NCBI GenBank assembly: GCA_017649645.1
Contig: JAGCGK010000120.1
Span: 1-64,000 of the forward strand
Length of the DNA stretch: 64,000 nt
Source: Clostridiales bacterium
GTDB taxonomy: Bacteria; Bacillota; Clostridia; Saccharofermentanales; Saccharofermentanaceae
Direction of reading: 5' to 3'
This document shows, in pieces, positions 14,747-22,798 of this stretch (positions within the stretch are counted from its first letter, which is position 1; each line of letters starts with the position of its first letter). The translations under genes were made by a program, and so were the position numbers. The notes beneath the pieces were generated by a model. It did no database searches. It worked only from the letters and a program-made list of their open reading frames with translations, and was not told where the DNA came from.

Positions 14747-16738
14747 ATGATCGATAATAAGCACATATCCAAGATCATAATAGCGATCACGGCTGTGGCG
14801 GTCATTATCTGTTTTGCTGCTATCGGTTTCTCGTCCGAATTATCCCTGCTTCTCGACGGAACTTCTGTCAATATGGAGTATGAGACGGAGCTTTTCGATA
14901 CGGATAAGATCATGGAGGTCAACATCATCATGGATGAAGATGATTGGAATACCATGCTCTCAAACGCAATGAGCGAAGAATATTATGTCTGTGACGTAGT
15001 GATAAACGGTCAGAAGGTCAAGAACGTCGCGATCCGTCCTAAGGGCAACACCAGTCTTTCTGCGATCGCCATGGATCCTGATTCAGACCGATATAGTCTC
15101 AAACTCGAATTCGACCACTTCGTTGAAGGACAGACATGCTACGGACTTGATAAACTGATCCTCAACAACAACTATGCAGATGCAACCAACATGAAGGAAG
15201 CACTCATTTACGATATGTATCAGTTTATCGGCGCAGATGCTTCACTTTATAACTACGCTAAGGTTTCCGTTAACGGCGAATACACAGGCGTATATCTCGC
15301 GCTCGAAGCCGTTGAATCAAGTTTCATGTTGAGGAACTTCGGAACTCAGGACGGTGAACTTTATAAGCCCGACACCATGGAAATGGGCGGCGGAGATGAA
15401 TCATCCGATAAGGGCGGTTTCTCAATGCCTGACATGGGCGACTTTAACATCGAAGACTTTAAAGATATGACTCCGCCTGATAACGGAAACGGATTCAGTT
15501 TTGACAAGAATAATATGCCGGACATGAGCAACTTTGACTTCACCAAGAGGGGCGGAGGATTCGGAGGCGGCAATGGCGGTGGTGGCTTCTCCATGGGTGG
15601 AGGCGGCGGTGCCAACCTCAACTATATCGATGATGATCTGGACAGTTACTCAACTATCTGGGACAGCGAGATAACAGGCACAAGCAAAAATGATCACCGT
15701 CGTGTCGTAACGGCTCTTAAAAATATCAGCGAAGGTAATGACCTTGAGAAGTATCTCGATGTCGATAACGTTCTTAAGTACATGGCAGTCCACACGTTCG
15801 CAGTTAATATGGACAGCCTCTCGGGATCGATGTCTCACAACTATTATCTTTATGAGTACAAAGGTCAGCTCAACATCTTCCCTTGGGACTACAACCTCTC
15901 ATTCGGCGGTATGTCCATGGGCGAATCCGGTGATGCTACCGACATGATAAATGACGCCATCGATACACCTTTTGCAGGAACGCAGTTCTTCGATTCTCTT
16001 CTCGAAAACGAAGAATATCTGGCACGTTATCACGAATATCTTCAGATGCTGGTCGACGAGTATGTCGAAGGCGGAAGATTTGATGAAACATATAACAGGA
16101 TAAGAAGTCAGATCGATACTCTTGTTGAAACAGATCCAACTGCTTTCTACACAGGCGAAGAATATCAGATCGCAGCAGATATGATCTATAAGACCATAAA
16201 GCTCCGCGCTGAGAGTATAGACGGGCAGTTGAACGGAACCATCCCTTCAACAGATGCAGGTCAGAGAAGCGACTCCTCTTCCCTTATAGACGGTTCAGAG
16301 ATCGATATCGAAGCCATGGGCCAGTTCAGCACGGGCGGCGGAGGAGGCTTCGGCGGTGGAAACAACGAAGACAGTTCCAAGCCTGAAGACAACGGTGAAG
16401 ATACTTCCTCCGATCAGCAAAGTCAGATGCCGGGTGATTTTGATCCTAACAATGCACCTGACATGGGTGACTTCGACCCGAGTAACATGCCGGGTGGATT
16501 TAATTCCGGCGGAGATAAAGGCTTCCCGTCTTTTGATCAGTCATCCGACACTGAATCTGACACTGAGACATCCACAGATTCTCAGAAGACTTCCCGTCCG
16601 TCATTTGGTAATTCGGGTATGCCGGGAATGTCAACAAACCTTTTAACATCTGCAAAGAACATAGCGATCTATGCTATCTGTTTTGTTGTTTTGTTAGTTA
16701 CGCTTATCATCCTGAAATTCGTTAAGCGTAAAGATTAA
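14747..16738 (+). CDS. CotH-family protein with Gly/Met-rich inserts, membrane anchored
   Basis: The 663-aa protein has an N-terminal signal anchor (about 8-28) and a CotH kinase-like domain: IIMDEDDWNTML, VAIRPKGNTSL, YSLKLEFD, LILNNNYADATNMKEALIYD, GVYLALEAVE, and IFPWDYNLSFGG with the metal-binding acidic cluster. A C-terminal membrane helix (about 637-657) with KRKD follows. CotH proteins are atypical protein kinases first described for spore coat. The CotH domain is interrupted by a low-complexity insert (about residues 205-290, rich in G, D, M; PDMGDF/PDMSNF units and a GGGFGGGNGGGG run), and a second such region precedes the C-terminal helix. The following gene is a paralogue without these inserts. 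Confidence 0.88.
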   Translation: MIDNKHISKIIIAITAVAVIICFAAIGFSSELSLLLDGTSVNMEYETELFDTDKIMEVNIIMDEDDWNTMLSNAMSEEYYVCDVVINGQKVKNVAIRPKGNTSLSAIAMDPDSDRYSLKLEFDHFVEGQTCYGLDKLILNNNYADATNMKEALIYDMYQFIGADASLYNYAKVSVNGEYTGVYLALEAVESSFMLRNFGTQDGELYKPDTMEMGGGDESSDKGGFSMPDMGDFNIEDFKDMTPPDNGNGFSFDKNNMPDMSNFDFTKRGGGFGGGNGGGGFSMGGGGGANLNYIDDDLDSYSTIWDSEITGTSKNDHRRVVTALKNISEGNDLEKYLDVDNVLKYMAVHTFAVNMDSLSGSMSHNYYLYEYKGQLNIFPWDYNLSFGGMSMGESGDATDMINDAIDTPFAGTQFFDSLLENEEYLARYHEYLQMLVDEYVEGGRFDETYNRIRSQIDTLVETDPTAFYTGEEYQIAADMIYKTIKLRAESIDGQLNGTIPSTDAGQRSDSSSLIDGSEIDIEAMGQFSTGGGGGFGGGNNEDSSKPEDNGEDTSSDQQSQMPGDFDPNNAPDMGDFDPSNMPGGFNSGGDKGFPSFDQSSDTESDTETSTDSQKTSRPSFGNSGMPGMSTNLLTSAKNIAIYAICFVVLLVTLIILKFVKRKD

Positions 16739-16747
16739 CCGAATCGG

Positions 16748-16776
16748 GGGATCCTCTGATCTTTTCGGAGGGTCCC
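16748..16776 (+). other. Intercistronic hairpin between the two CotH genes
   Basis: GGGATCCTC (16748-16756) pairs with GAGGGTCCC (16768-16776), but is followed by TTAACGG, not a clean T run. It may be a processing or partial attenuation signal between the paralogues. Confidence 0.4.
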
Positions 16777-16801
16777 TTAACGGCATGTTTTTGGGGGAAT
16801 T

Positions 16802-18409
16802 ATGTTAGAGAACAAACATGTGATGAGAATCATCGTAATACTGACTTCAGTGTTGGTAATACTCAGTATCGCGGCAATAATCTTCTCAGAAGAACTGATA
16901 CTTTACTTTGGCGGCAAGAACGTCAACATGGAGTATGAGACCAGGCTTTTCGATACGAGCGAAGTGATGAGAGTCAACATCCTCATGGATGAGGATAAGT
17001 GGGACAAGATGCTTAAAAATGCCACGGATGAACTTTACTATTCATGCGACGTGGTAGTTAACGGCCAGAAGTTCAAGAATGTCGGCATCCGTCCTAAGGG
17101 CAACTCAAGTCTTTGGGCTATCTATTCGGATCACACAACTGACAGGTACAGTCTTAAACTGGAATTCGATCAGTTCGAAGAAGGTCAGACCTGCTTCGGA
17201 CTTGATAAGCTGATCCTCAACAATAACTACGGTGATGCTACCAATATGAAGGAAGCGCTCATCTATGATATGTTCCAATTCTTAGGAGCGGATGCATCTT
17301 TATATAACTTCGCCAAGGTTTCCGTAAACGGAGATTACCGGGGCGTATATCTGGCACTCGAAGCAGTCGAAGACAGCTTTATGCTCAGAAACTACGGAAC
17401 ACAGGACGGAGAACTTTATAAGCCTGACAGGGCCGACCAGGATCTGGCAGCTGATGCGGCGGTCTCTGAAATAGTAAGTTTCTTCGATAATCAGGCCGGC
17501 TGTGATCTGAATTATTCTGACGACGATCTTAAATCGTATCATTCCATCTGGGATTGCGAGATAACAAGGACCGGCAAACGGGATCACAGGCGCGTAGTCG
17601 AAGCCTTAAAACACATAAGCGAGGGTAATAACCTTGAAAAGTACATGGATGTGGATAACATCATCAAGTACATGTCTGTTCATGTTTTCGCTATAAACAA
17701 AGACAGCTTCTCGGCTGACATGCCTCACAACTATTATCTTTACGAGTATAAAGGCAGGCTCAACATCCTTCCGTGGGACTACAATCTCTCCTTCGGAGGA
17801 ATGGATTCGACAAGTCCCCTTCAGTCGCTCAATGACCCTATCGACAATCCGTTTCACGGGACACACTTTTTCGATAAGCTTCTCGAAAATGAAGACTATC
17901 ATGCCCGCTACTATGAATGTCTTAGAAAACTCACGGAGGAGTATTTCGGCGGCGGTAAATTCGACGAAGCATATAACAGGATAAGAGGTCAGATCGATCA
18001 ATTGGTAGCAACGGATCCGACGGCTTTCTATACGAACTCAAGGTATCTTGAAGCAGCTGACATGCTCTACAGATGTATATTGATCCGTGCAGAGAGCATA
18101 AAAGGACAGCTCAACGGAAGCATCCCGTCGACTACATCAGGTCAAGCCAAAGCACCGAAGACAAGACTCGAGACACCTGACATAGACTTTGAGGTGATGG
18201 GACTTTTGGGAGACGGCAACTTCGAAGAATATCCTGAAGGATATGATATGGAAGGGCAAGAACCACAGTTACCGGAGGAAGCTATGGCCGAGGACCCGGA
18301 GGCTATAAGAAAACTTACCTTGAAAAACAACATCATAATCTTTTCAGTAAGTCTCGGCGTTACAGTCGTTTCTCTTATTGGTGTAGCGATCCTGAGGAAA
18401 AAGAATTAG
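16802..18409 (+). CDS. Second CotH-family protein, membrane anchored
   Basis: The 535-aa paralogue of the preceding protein matches it closely through the N-terminal anchor and CotH core (ILMDEDKWDKML, VGIRPKGNSSL, LILNNNYGDATNMKEALIYD, ILPWDYNLSFGG) and also ends in a membrane helix with a basic tail. It lacks the Gly/Met-rich insert: about 85 residues at that place are replaced by an acidic 30-residue linker. The pair probably arose by tandem duplication. GGGGGAATT precedes the ATG. Kinase activity and substrates are unknown. Confidence 0.88.
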   Translation: MLENKHVMRIIVILTSVLVILSIAAIIFSEELILYFGGKNVNMEYETRLFDTSEVMRVNILMDEDKWDKMLKNATDELYYSCDVVVNGQKFKNVGIRPKGNSSLWAIYSDHTTDRYSLKLEFDQFEEGQTCFGLDKLILNNNYGDATNMKEALIYDMFQFLGADASLYNFAKVSVNGDYRGVYLALEAVEDSFMLRNYGTQDGELYKPDRADQDLAADAAVSEIVSFFDNQAGCDLNYSDDDLKSYHSIWDCEITRTGKRDHRRVVEALKHISEGNNLEKYMDVDNIIKYMSVHVFAINKDSFSADMPHNYYLYEYKGRLNILPWDYNLSFGGMDSTSPLQSLNDPIDNPFHGTHFFDKLLENEDYHARYYECLRKLTEEYFGGGKFDEAYNRIRGQIDQLVATDPTAFYTNSRYLEAADMLYRCILIRAESIKGQLNGSIPSTTSGQAKAPKTRLETPDIDFEVMGLLGDGNFEEYPEGYDMEGQEPQLPEEAMAEDPEAIRKLTLKNNIIIFSVSLGVTVVSLIGVAILRKKN

Positions 18410-18424
18410 AAGATCCGTTTCTAT

Positions 18425-18456
18425 TTCAGGTTGATTTTAGGTTGCTAATACATAAT
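18425..18456 (+). promoter_or_regulatory. Second copy of the 11-bp direct-repeat promoter
   Basis: TTCAGGTTGAT (18425-18435) and TTTAGGTTGCT (18436-18446) are followed after 4 nt by CATAAT (18451-18456). Alignment with 13288-13319 needs no gap. The first thing downstream is a short leader ending in a terminator (18508-18540), then the lipoprotein gene at 18647. Confidence 0.7.
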
Positions 18457-18462
18457 AAGGTC

Positions 18463-18540
18463 GTAGCAATTCATAATAGTTTTTTCCGTTTCGTAACCCG
18501 CACTTAAAGCGTCGTCTCATAAGAGATGATGCTTTTTCTT
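18463..18540 (+). ncRNA. Candidate small RNA or terminated leader
   Basis: If transcription starts about 7 nt after the -10 at 18451, a transcript of ~75 nt would end at the hairpin AGCGTCGTCTC/GAGATGATGCT (18508-18533). I see no start codon with a ribosome site inside. It may be a regulated small RNA, or an attenuated leader of the lipoprotein gene. Alternatively the hairpin simply terminates the CotH operon. Confidence 0.35.
18508..18540 (+). terminator. Intrinsic terminator
   Basis: AGCGTCGTCTC pairs over 11 bp with GAGATGATGCT (two G-U pairs) around ATAA, followed by TTTTTCTTTTT. Confidence 0.85.
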
Positions 18541-18646
18541 TTTACTCATGCAACACATATCGAAAACAAATCGTCAACTTAATGTAGGCGATCTGAAGGG
18601 ATAGAAGATCGCGAATGAATTTATTTATCGGAATAAGGAGAATAGT

Positions 18647-19882
18647 ATGAAAAAAACTACTGCATTGGCAGCCGTTTTGGCTGTTGCACTAATGTTTTCG
18701 GCATGTGCACAATCAAAGATCACAGAACCGTCTGATAGTTCTGAGGAAGAGACTTCCATAACAACTGTCGACGATCCTGACGAAACTGAGGAAACTGAAG
18801 AAACAGAGGAAACCCAAGAAACTCAGGAAACATCCCAATCAGAACAGAATGACAAAGAACCTAACCTCTTCGGAAATCCCGATCTGGAAAATCCGGTCGA
18901 TGATTACTTTTATGTTTCCAAAGATGTTGACACTTCATGGGTAACAAATGAATTCGCATTTTATGGTCTTTTTGATTGGATCATGTATTACCCGATAGTC
19001 AGCGGATCTGAATTAACCGCAGAATTCCCGATCAATCCGGAAGCCGTATCCGGAAGCCAGATCAAGCTCTTTATCTTCGAACATAATGATGATTATGCAT
19101 GGAACACGGATGATGCATATTCGAAGTTTACGGGAGATGCATGTAATACGGTAAACGGAAATGTTTACTGGTGTAAGGGTTATCTCCCGAAGGAAATGGA
19201 AACGGGCGTTTATACCCTCGTTGTAACACATATGGACGGCACGGTCGACTGCATGTATGACTTTGATGTTGTGGCAACTGCAGAAGAAGCAGAAGGCGGA
19301 GAGCCGGTCATGAAGCCTGTTATCTATCTTTATCCTGAAACGTCTACTGAAGTATGCGTCGGTGTTGATTTTGACGGTAAGATCGACTGCACGTATCCGA
19401 AGTATGATCCGGAACTTGGCTGGCGCGTAGTAGCTGATCCTGACGGACATCTTTATAACATCGAAGACGGAAGATATTATGATTATCTTTTCTGGGACGG
19501 AACGACTGTAAAAGATCTTGATTCCTTCAATAACGCGATCTGTGTGCGCGGCTGCGACACGGCGAAGTTTCTTGAAGAATATCTTGAGGCAGCAGGACTT
19601 AATGACAGCGAGATCGATGATTTCATCTCATTCTGGCTCCCGATGATGGAGAAAAACGAGTATAACCTCATCTCATTCCCTACTGAGGAATACGAGGAGA
19701 TGGCTAAGCTCAATATCTCACCTGCACCTGATACAATGATCCGCGTTTACATGGTCTTAGCAGGAGTTGACGAGATGATCGATGTTCCTTCCGAGCAGCA
19801 GCTCGTATACCCTGAGAATGTCACACGTGACGGTTTCACAGTCGTTGAGTGGGGCGGATCAATGGTTGATTATAACGGTTGA
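18647..19882 (+). CDS. Lipoprotein with acidic Thr/Glu linker and conserved surface domain
   Basis: The 411-aa lipoprotein has a signal peptide with the lipobox MFSAC (Cys about 20), then a Glu/Thr repeat linker (EETEET/QETQET units, about 45-70) and two regions: a beta-rich part (about 85-215) and a domain opening PVIYLYPETSTEVCVGVDFDG and containing YDYLFWDG. I recognise the YLYPE...YLFWEG type of domain from other clostridial surface lipoproteins, but its function is not known to me. GGAGAATAGT precedes the ATG. It is monocistronic, with its own terminator; expression may depend on the repeat promoter at 18425. An inverted repeat GCGATCT/AGATCGC lies in its leader (18588-18612). Confidence 0.8.
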   Translation: MKKTTALAAVLAVALMFSACAQSKITEPSDSSEEETSITTVDDPDETEETEETEETQETQETSQSEQNDKEPNLFGNPDLENPVDDYFYVSKDVDTSWVTNEFAFYGLFDWIMYYPIVSGSELTAEFPINPEAVSGSQIKLFIFEHNDDYAWNTDDAYSKFTGDACNTVNGNVYWCKGYLPKEMETGVYTLVVTHMDGTVDCMYDFDVVATAEEAEGGEPVMKPVIYLYPETSTEVCVGVDFDGKIDCTYPKYDPELGWRVVADPDGHLYNIEDGRYYDYLFWDGTTVKDLDSFNNAICVRGCDTAKFLEEYLEAAGLNDSEIDDFISFWLPMMEKNEYNLISFPTEEYEEMAKLNISPAPDTMIRVYMVLAGVDEMIDVPSEQQLVYPENVTRDGFTVVEWGGSMVDYNG

Positions 19883-19911
19883 TGACTTATCAGCTTTTTT
19901 ACTTTTCCTCT

Positions 19912-19944
19912 AAGAGGGCTCGTCTTCGGACGGGTCCTCTTTAT
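19912..19944 (+). terminator. Terminator of the lipoprotein gene
   Basis: A 12-bp stem AGAGGGCTCGTC/GACGGGTCCTCT closes on a TTCG tetraloop (19913-19940) and is followed by TTTATAATTT. Confidence 0.88.
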
Positions 19945-20029
19945 AATTTCTTAAACTTTTTTTGGCGATGTATTTACTATTCGTTTGTAACATGTAACCG
20001 TTGAAGATATATGAAATGAGGAAAATGAA

Positions 20030-20470
20030 ATGGGGCAGAATGTTTTCGAGCAGAAAAAAGGGTTAAGGATCGTAGTACTGATAATCGCATTACTTGTTAC
20101 GATCGGAGTACCTGCTATCTACACGGTACAGCTGGTAAGAGGATTTCAGCTTAAGAATGTATGCACCGAGACAACGACGGGCAAAGTATATCACGAGATG
20201 GGATCTGGATCACACTCGCTTCTCGCGAACAACTGCAGCGCATCATTTACCGTTGACGGAAATGCATATTTTACTTCCGGAAGAGATACGGTAAAGCACC
20301 GCTTGAATGATGATGTGATCGTGCACTACAATCCGGATGATCCGTCGCAGGCGTACGCTGCCGACAGCCCGAAGAGAATGGATGAGATATTTGCAGGATT
20401 ATTCGTTTTCGCGGGAGCAATGACTACATTCGCGATGATCAAATCAGGAAGAAGAGCTGCACAATACTGA
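20030..20470 (+). CDS. DUF3592-like membrane protein
   Basis: The 146-aa protein has two membrane helices (about 13-35 and 121-138) flanking an extracytoplasmic beta domain with YHEMGSGSHS, SFTVDGNAYFTSGRDTVKH and VIVHYNPDDPSQAYA; the VxVxYxPxxPxxa motif is typical of DUF3592. Function unknown. It is monocistronic between two terminators. Confidence 0.75.
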   Translation: MGQNVFEQKKGLRIVVLIIALLVTIGVPAIYTVQLVRGFQLKNVCTETTTGKVYHEMGSGSHSLLANNCSASFTVDGNAYFTSGRDTVKHRLNDDVIVHYNPDDPSQAYAADSPKRMDEIFAGLFVFAGAMTTFAMIKSGRRAAQY

Positions 20471-20478
20471 TAACGAAA

Positions 20479-20516
20479 AAGCCCGGGTTCACTTCAGAGT
20501 GATCCCGGGCTTCGTT
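20479..20516. terminator. Bidirectional terminator
   Basis: AAGCCCGGGTTCACT (20479-20493) pairs with AGTGATCCCGGGCTT (20498-20512) between convergent genes, with an A run to the left and TTCGTTTTGTT to the right. Confidence 0.9.
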
Positions 20517-20527
20517 TTGTTATTTGA

Positions 20528-22687
20528 TTATCGGTCGATACCGTATGTGTTACAGATCTCTGTAAATTCTTTGGAATCTGCGAATCCGTAAAGGACATCA
20601 TCACGGGTCTTTCCGTCTTCGAGTTCCTTGAGCCAGAATGCCATTCCGTCAGCGTCGGAAGCTCTTCCCATGAATGTCTCATAGAGACGCTCGATGTACT
20701 CTTCATCGGAAGTCTTGAATCCAACGAACTCTGCAGATGTGAAGAACTGATATGCTGCCTTTGTTCCCGTTATCTCAAGATTTGTAAGTGAAAGTGACCA
20801 GAACTTAAGTCCTTCTTCCTCTGCTTCTCTTCCGAGGCACTTGGTGTAAAGACGCGAAGCGAACTCAATTGCATTAGCTGATGGCTCAGTTGCATATGCT
20901 GTTGTGTTGCCCGGCTTTACGCCGTATCTGGCGCAGATGTTGCACCACTCTGTGGAATTAACAAAGCACTTAATAACTTCTACCTTATCAAGAGACTTGG
21001 TATCAAGTTTATCTACCCAATAAGCTTTTCCCTCAGGCTCAGATGCACGGTCGAAGAATGTCTTGTAGAGTACTTCGACGAAGTCTTCAGTAGACATGTT
21101 CTTCTCGAGGAACTCAGGTGAGATAAGGAATTCCTTAGCGCAGTCGCCGCCTGTTCTGATTCCTGTCTTAACTTCATTAGCCCAGAAAGCCTTACCTTCA
21201 GGATCGGATTCTCTTCCGAGAGCCACAACGTACAATCTCTCTATAAGATCTTCGAAATTGCCGGTTGAAGGAGCAGTTGTTACTTCCGCGCTTGGAGTCG
21301 GAGTAGTTGTCGAATCTGAACCCTCAGGTGCAGGACCAGGATATACAGTAACCTTCTTGATGTTGCCTGCAGGAGTTGTGTCTGTTGCAGCTACTCTGAT
21401 GTAGTAGTCGCCAGCGAAAAGTCCTGTGATCTCAGTTCCCGTGCATGGCTTTGCATTCTGGAAATCGATATATGTTGAATACTCCATTGTCGTATCAACA
21501 CCCGTGATCTTACCGTCTCCGCCGTTAAGAACTGAAGGCTCAAACGTCTTTATTCCTTCAGGTGCTGCAGGAGCCATCGGATCAGGACCAGGATATACAG
21601 TTATTTTCTTAGCATTACCTGCAGGAGTTGAAGCAGTAGCTGCTACTCTAATGTAGTAATCACCGGCGAAAAGACCTGTGATCTCAGTTCCCGTGCATGG
21701 CTTTGCATTCTGGAAATCGATATATGTTGAATACTCCATCGTCTCATCAACACCCGTAATCTTACCGTCTCCGCCGTTAAGAACTGAAGGCTCATATGAT
21801 GTTAATCCCTCAGGTGCTGCAGCTACGAGATTTTCCATATCGTTGCAGATCGAAGCTGATGGTGTAACGTCATTCTGAACATAATACAAAAAGTAGAAGA
21901 GTTCATCTACGAAAAGGTCCCATACGTGACCGGATTCCTCGATATAGTACTCCTTGATGCCGTACTTTTCACCGCAAGCTTTGGCAATATTCTGTGCTAC
22001 ATCGTAGTGAAGACCGCCATTCTCAGTCTTGCTGGCAGCTACAAGATAGTGTGAACCTTCAGCTTCAGAGAAAATGATCTCGCTGTTCTTATTGATCCAG
22101 CCACCTGTTACGTCGTAAGCATTTCTTACATCGTTTGCAGGGCTGAGTGCTCCTACATTCTTGATCTTGTCATTGAAGAGAACACCTGCATAAACAGCAG
22201 CCGCACCGCCCATGGAAAGACCTGATACAACAACGTCCTTGGAAGTATCGATCTTACTGCTTATCGTACCGGTGATGGTTGCATCAAGGAGTTTCTCGAA
22301 CTGCTCTTCGACGAACACCTTCATCTTGTTGCCTTTTTCAGCATCAACATTACCGATATTCGCTCTTGGAATGATGATAACCATAGGATCGATATAGCCG
22401 AGGGCATTCCACTTTGTCATCTCTTCATTGAGCTTGTCAGGCCATGTCACGCCATTCTTTTCAATACCGCTGTTACCGTGGATATAGATGAGCGCCTGAA
22501 CCTTGTAATCAACGTCAGGTGTCAGGACATATCCGAAGTAATCCGTGGATTCATCACCGTAAGTGGTGACAGTGTAAGTAACTTTTGTTGATGCTTCTGC
22601 CTTTTTTGCATTCGCGAAAACAATACCCGTCGATATCATTATTATCGCGAGCAAAGAAGCGAGCATCCTGCACACTTTATTTCTCAT
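20528..22687 (-). CDS. Secreted esterase with duplicated beta modules and DUF4214 repeats
   Basis: The 719-aa protein has a signal peptide (1-33). An alpha/beta-hydrolase domain of the feruloyl/acetyl-xylan esterase type (about 35-275) follows, with LIYIHGNSG, nucleophile S158 in GLSMGG, and SGHVWD holding the catalytic His. Then come two nearly identical ~84-residue beta modules (each YEPSVLNGGDGKITGV...YPGP), an Ala/Ser/Thr linker, and about four DUF4214 units (LYVVALGRESDPEGKAFW, LYKTFFDRASEPEGKAYW, LYTKCLGREAEEEGLKFW, LYETFMGRASDADGMAFW). DUF4214 occurs on surface proteins and may bind carbohydrate or anchor the enzyme. It is divergent from the GH10 gene, suggesting joint use of xylan. 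A TATAAT (complement of 22721-22726) lies upstream. Confidence 0.85.
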   Translation of the reverse strand: MRNKVCRMLASLLAIIMISTGIVFANAKKAEASTKVTYTVTTYGDESTDYFGYVLTPDVDYKVQALIYIHGNSGIEKNGVTWPDKLNEEMTKWNALGYIDPMVIIIPRANIGNVDAEKGNKMKVFVEEQFEKLLDATITGTISSKIDTSKDVVVSGLSMGGAAAVYAGVLFNDKIKNVGALSPANDVRNAYDVTGGWINKNSEIIFSEAEGSHYLVAASKTENGGLHYDVAQNIAKACGEKYGIKEYYIEESGHVWDLFVDELFYFLYYVQNDVTPSASICNDMENLVAAAPEGLTSYEPSVLNGGDGKITGVDETMEYSTYIDFQNAKPCTGTEITGLFAGDYYIRVAATASTPAGNAKKITVYPGPDPMAPAAPEGIKTFEPSVLNGGDGKITGVDTTMEYSTYIDFQNAKPCTGTEITGLFAGDYYIRVAATDTTPAGNIKKVTVYPGPAPEGSDSTTTPTPSAEVTTAPSTGNFEDLIERLYVVALGRESDPEGKAFWANEVKTGIRTGGDCAKEFLISPEFLEKNMSTEDFVEVLYKTFFDRASEPEGKAYWVDKLDTKSLDKVEVIKCFVNSTEWCNICARYGVKPGNTTAYATEPSANAIEFASRLYTKCLGREAEEEGLKFWSLSLTNLEITGTKAAYQFFTSAEFVGFKTSDEEYIERLYETFMGRASDADGMAFWLKELEDGKTRDDVLYGFADSKEFTEICNTYGIDR
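21334..21832 (-). repeat. Intragenic 252-bp tandem repeat (two copies)
   Basis: Two copies with a 252-bp period (84 codons) encode the beta modules. Blocks such as 21427-21487 and 21679-21739 are identical at DNA level, implying recent duplication or gene conversion. Copy number could vary between strains. Confidence 0.85.
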
Positions 22688-22741
22688 TTTCTTCCTCCTC
22701 GAAAATAATCAAGTTTCTTTATTATATCACACTATTCGAGT

Positions 22742-22770
22742 TTGAAATTAAACCCCGGATGCACTAAAAT
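22742..22770 (+). promoter_or_regulatory. Promoter of the GH10 fusion gene
   Basis: TTGAAA (22742-22747), a 17-bp spacer and TAAAAT (22765-22770) lie 28 nt before the chosen ATG. The in-frame TTG at 22742 is within the -35 and cannot be the start. Confidence 0.65.
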
Positions 22771-22798
22771 ATTCATTATAGTTAGGGAGGATATAAAA

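Noticed and set aside
21334..21832. Regular repeats considered as a possible CRISPR-like array
   Set aside because: Only two 252-bp units, in frame within a protein-coding gene; no short repeats or spacers.
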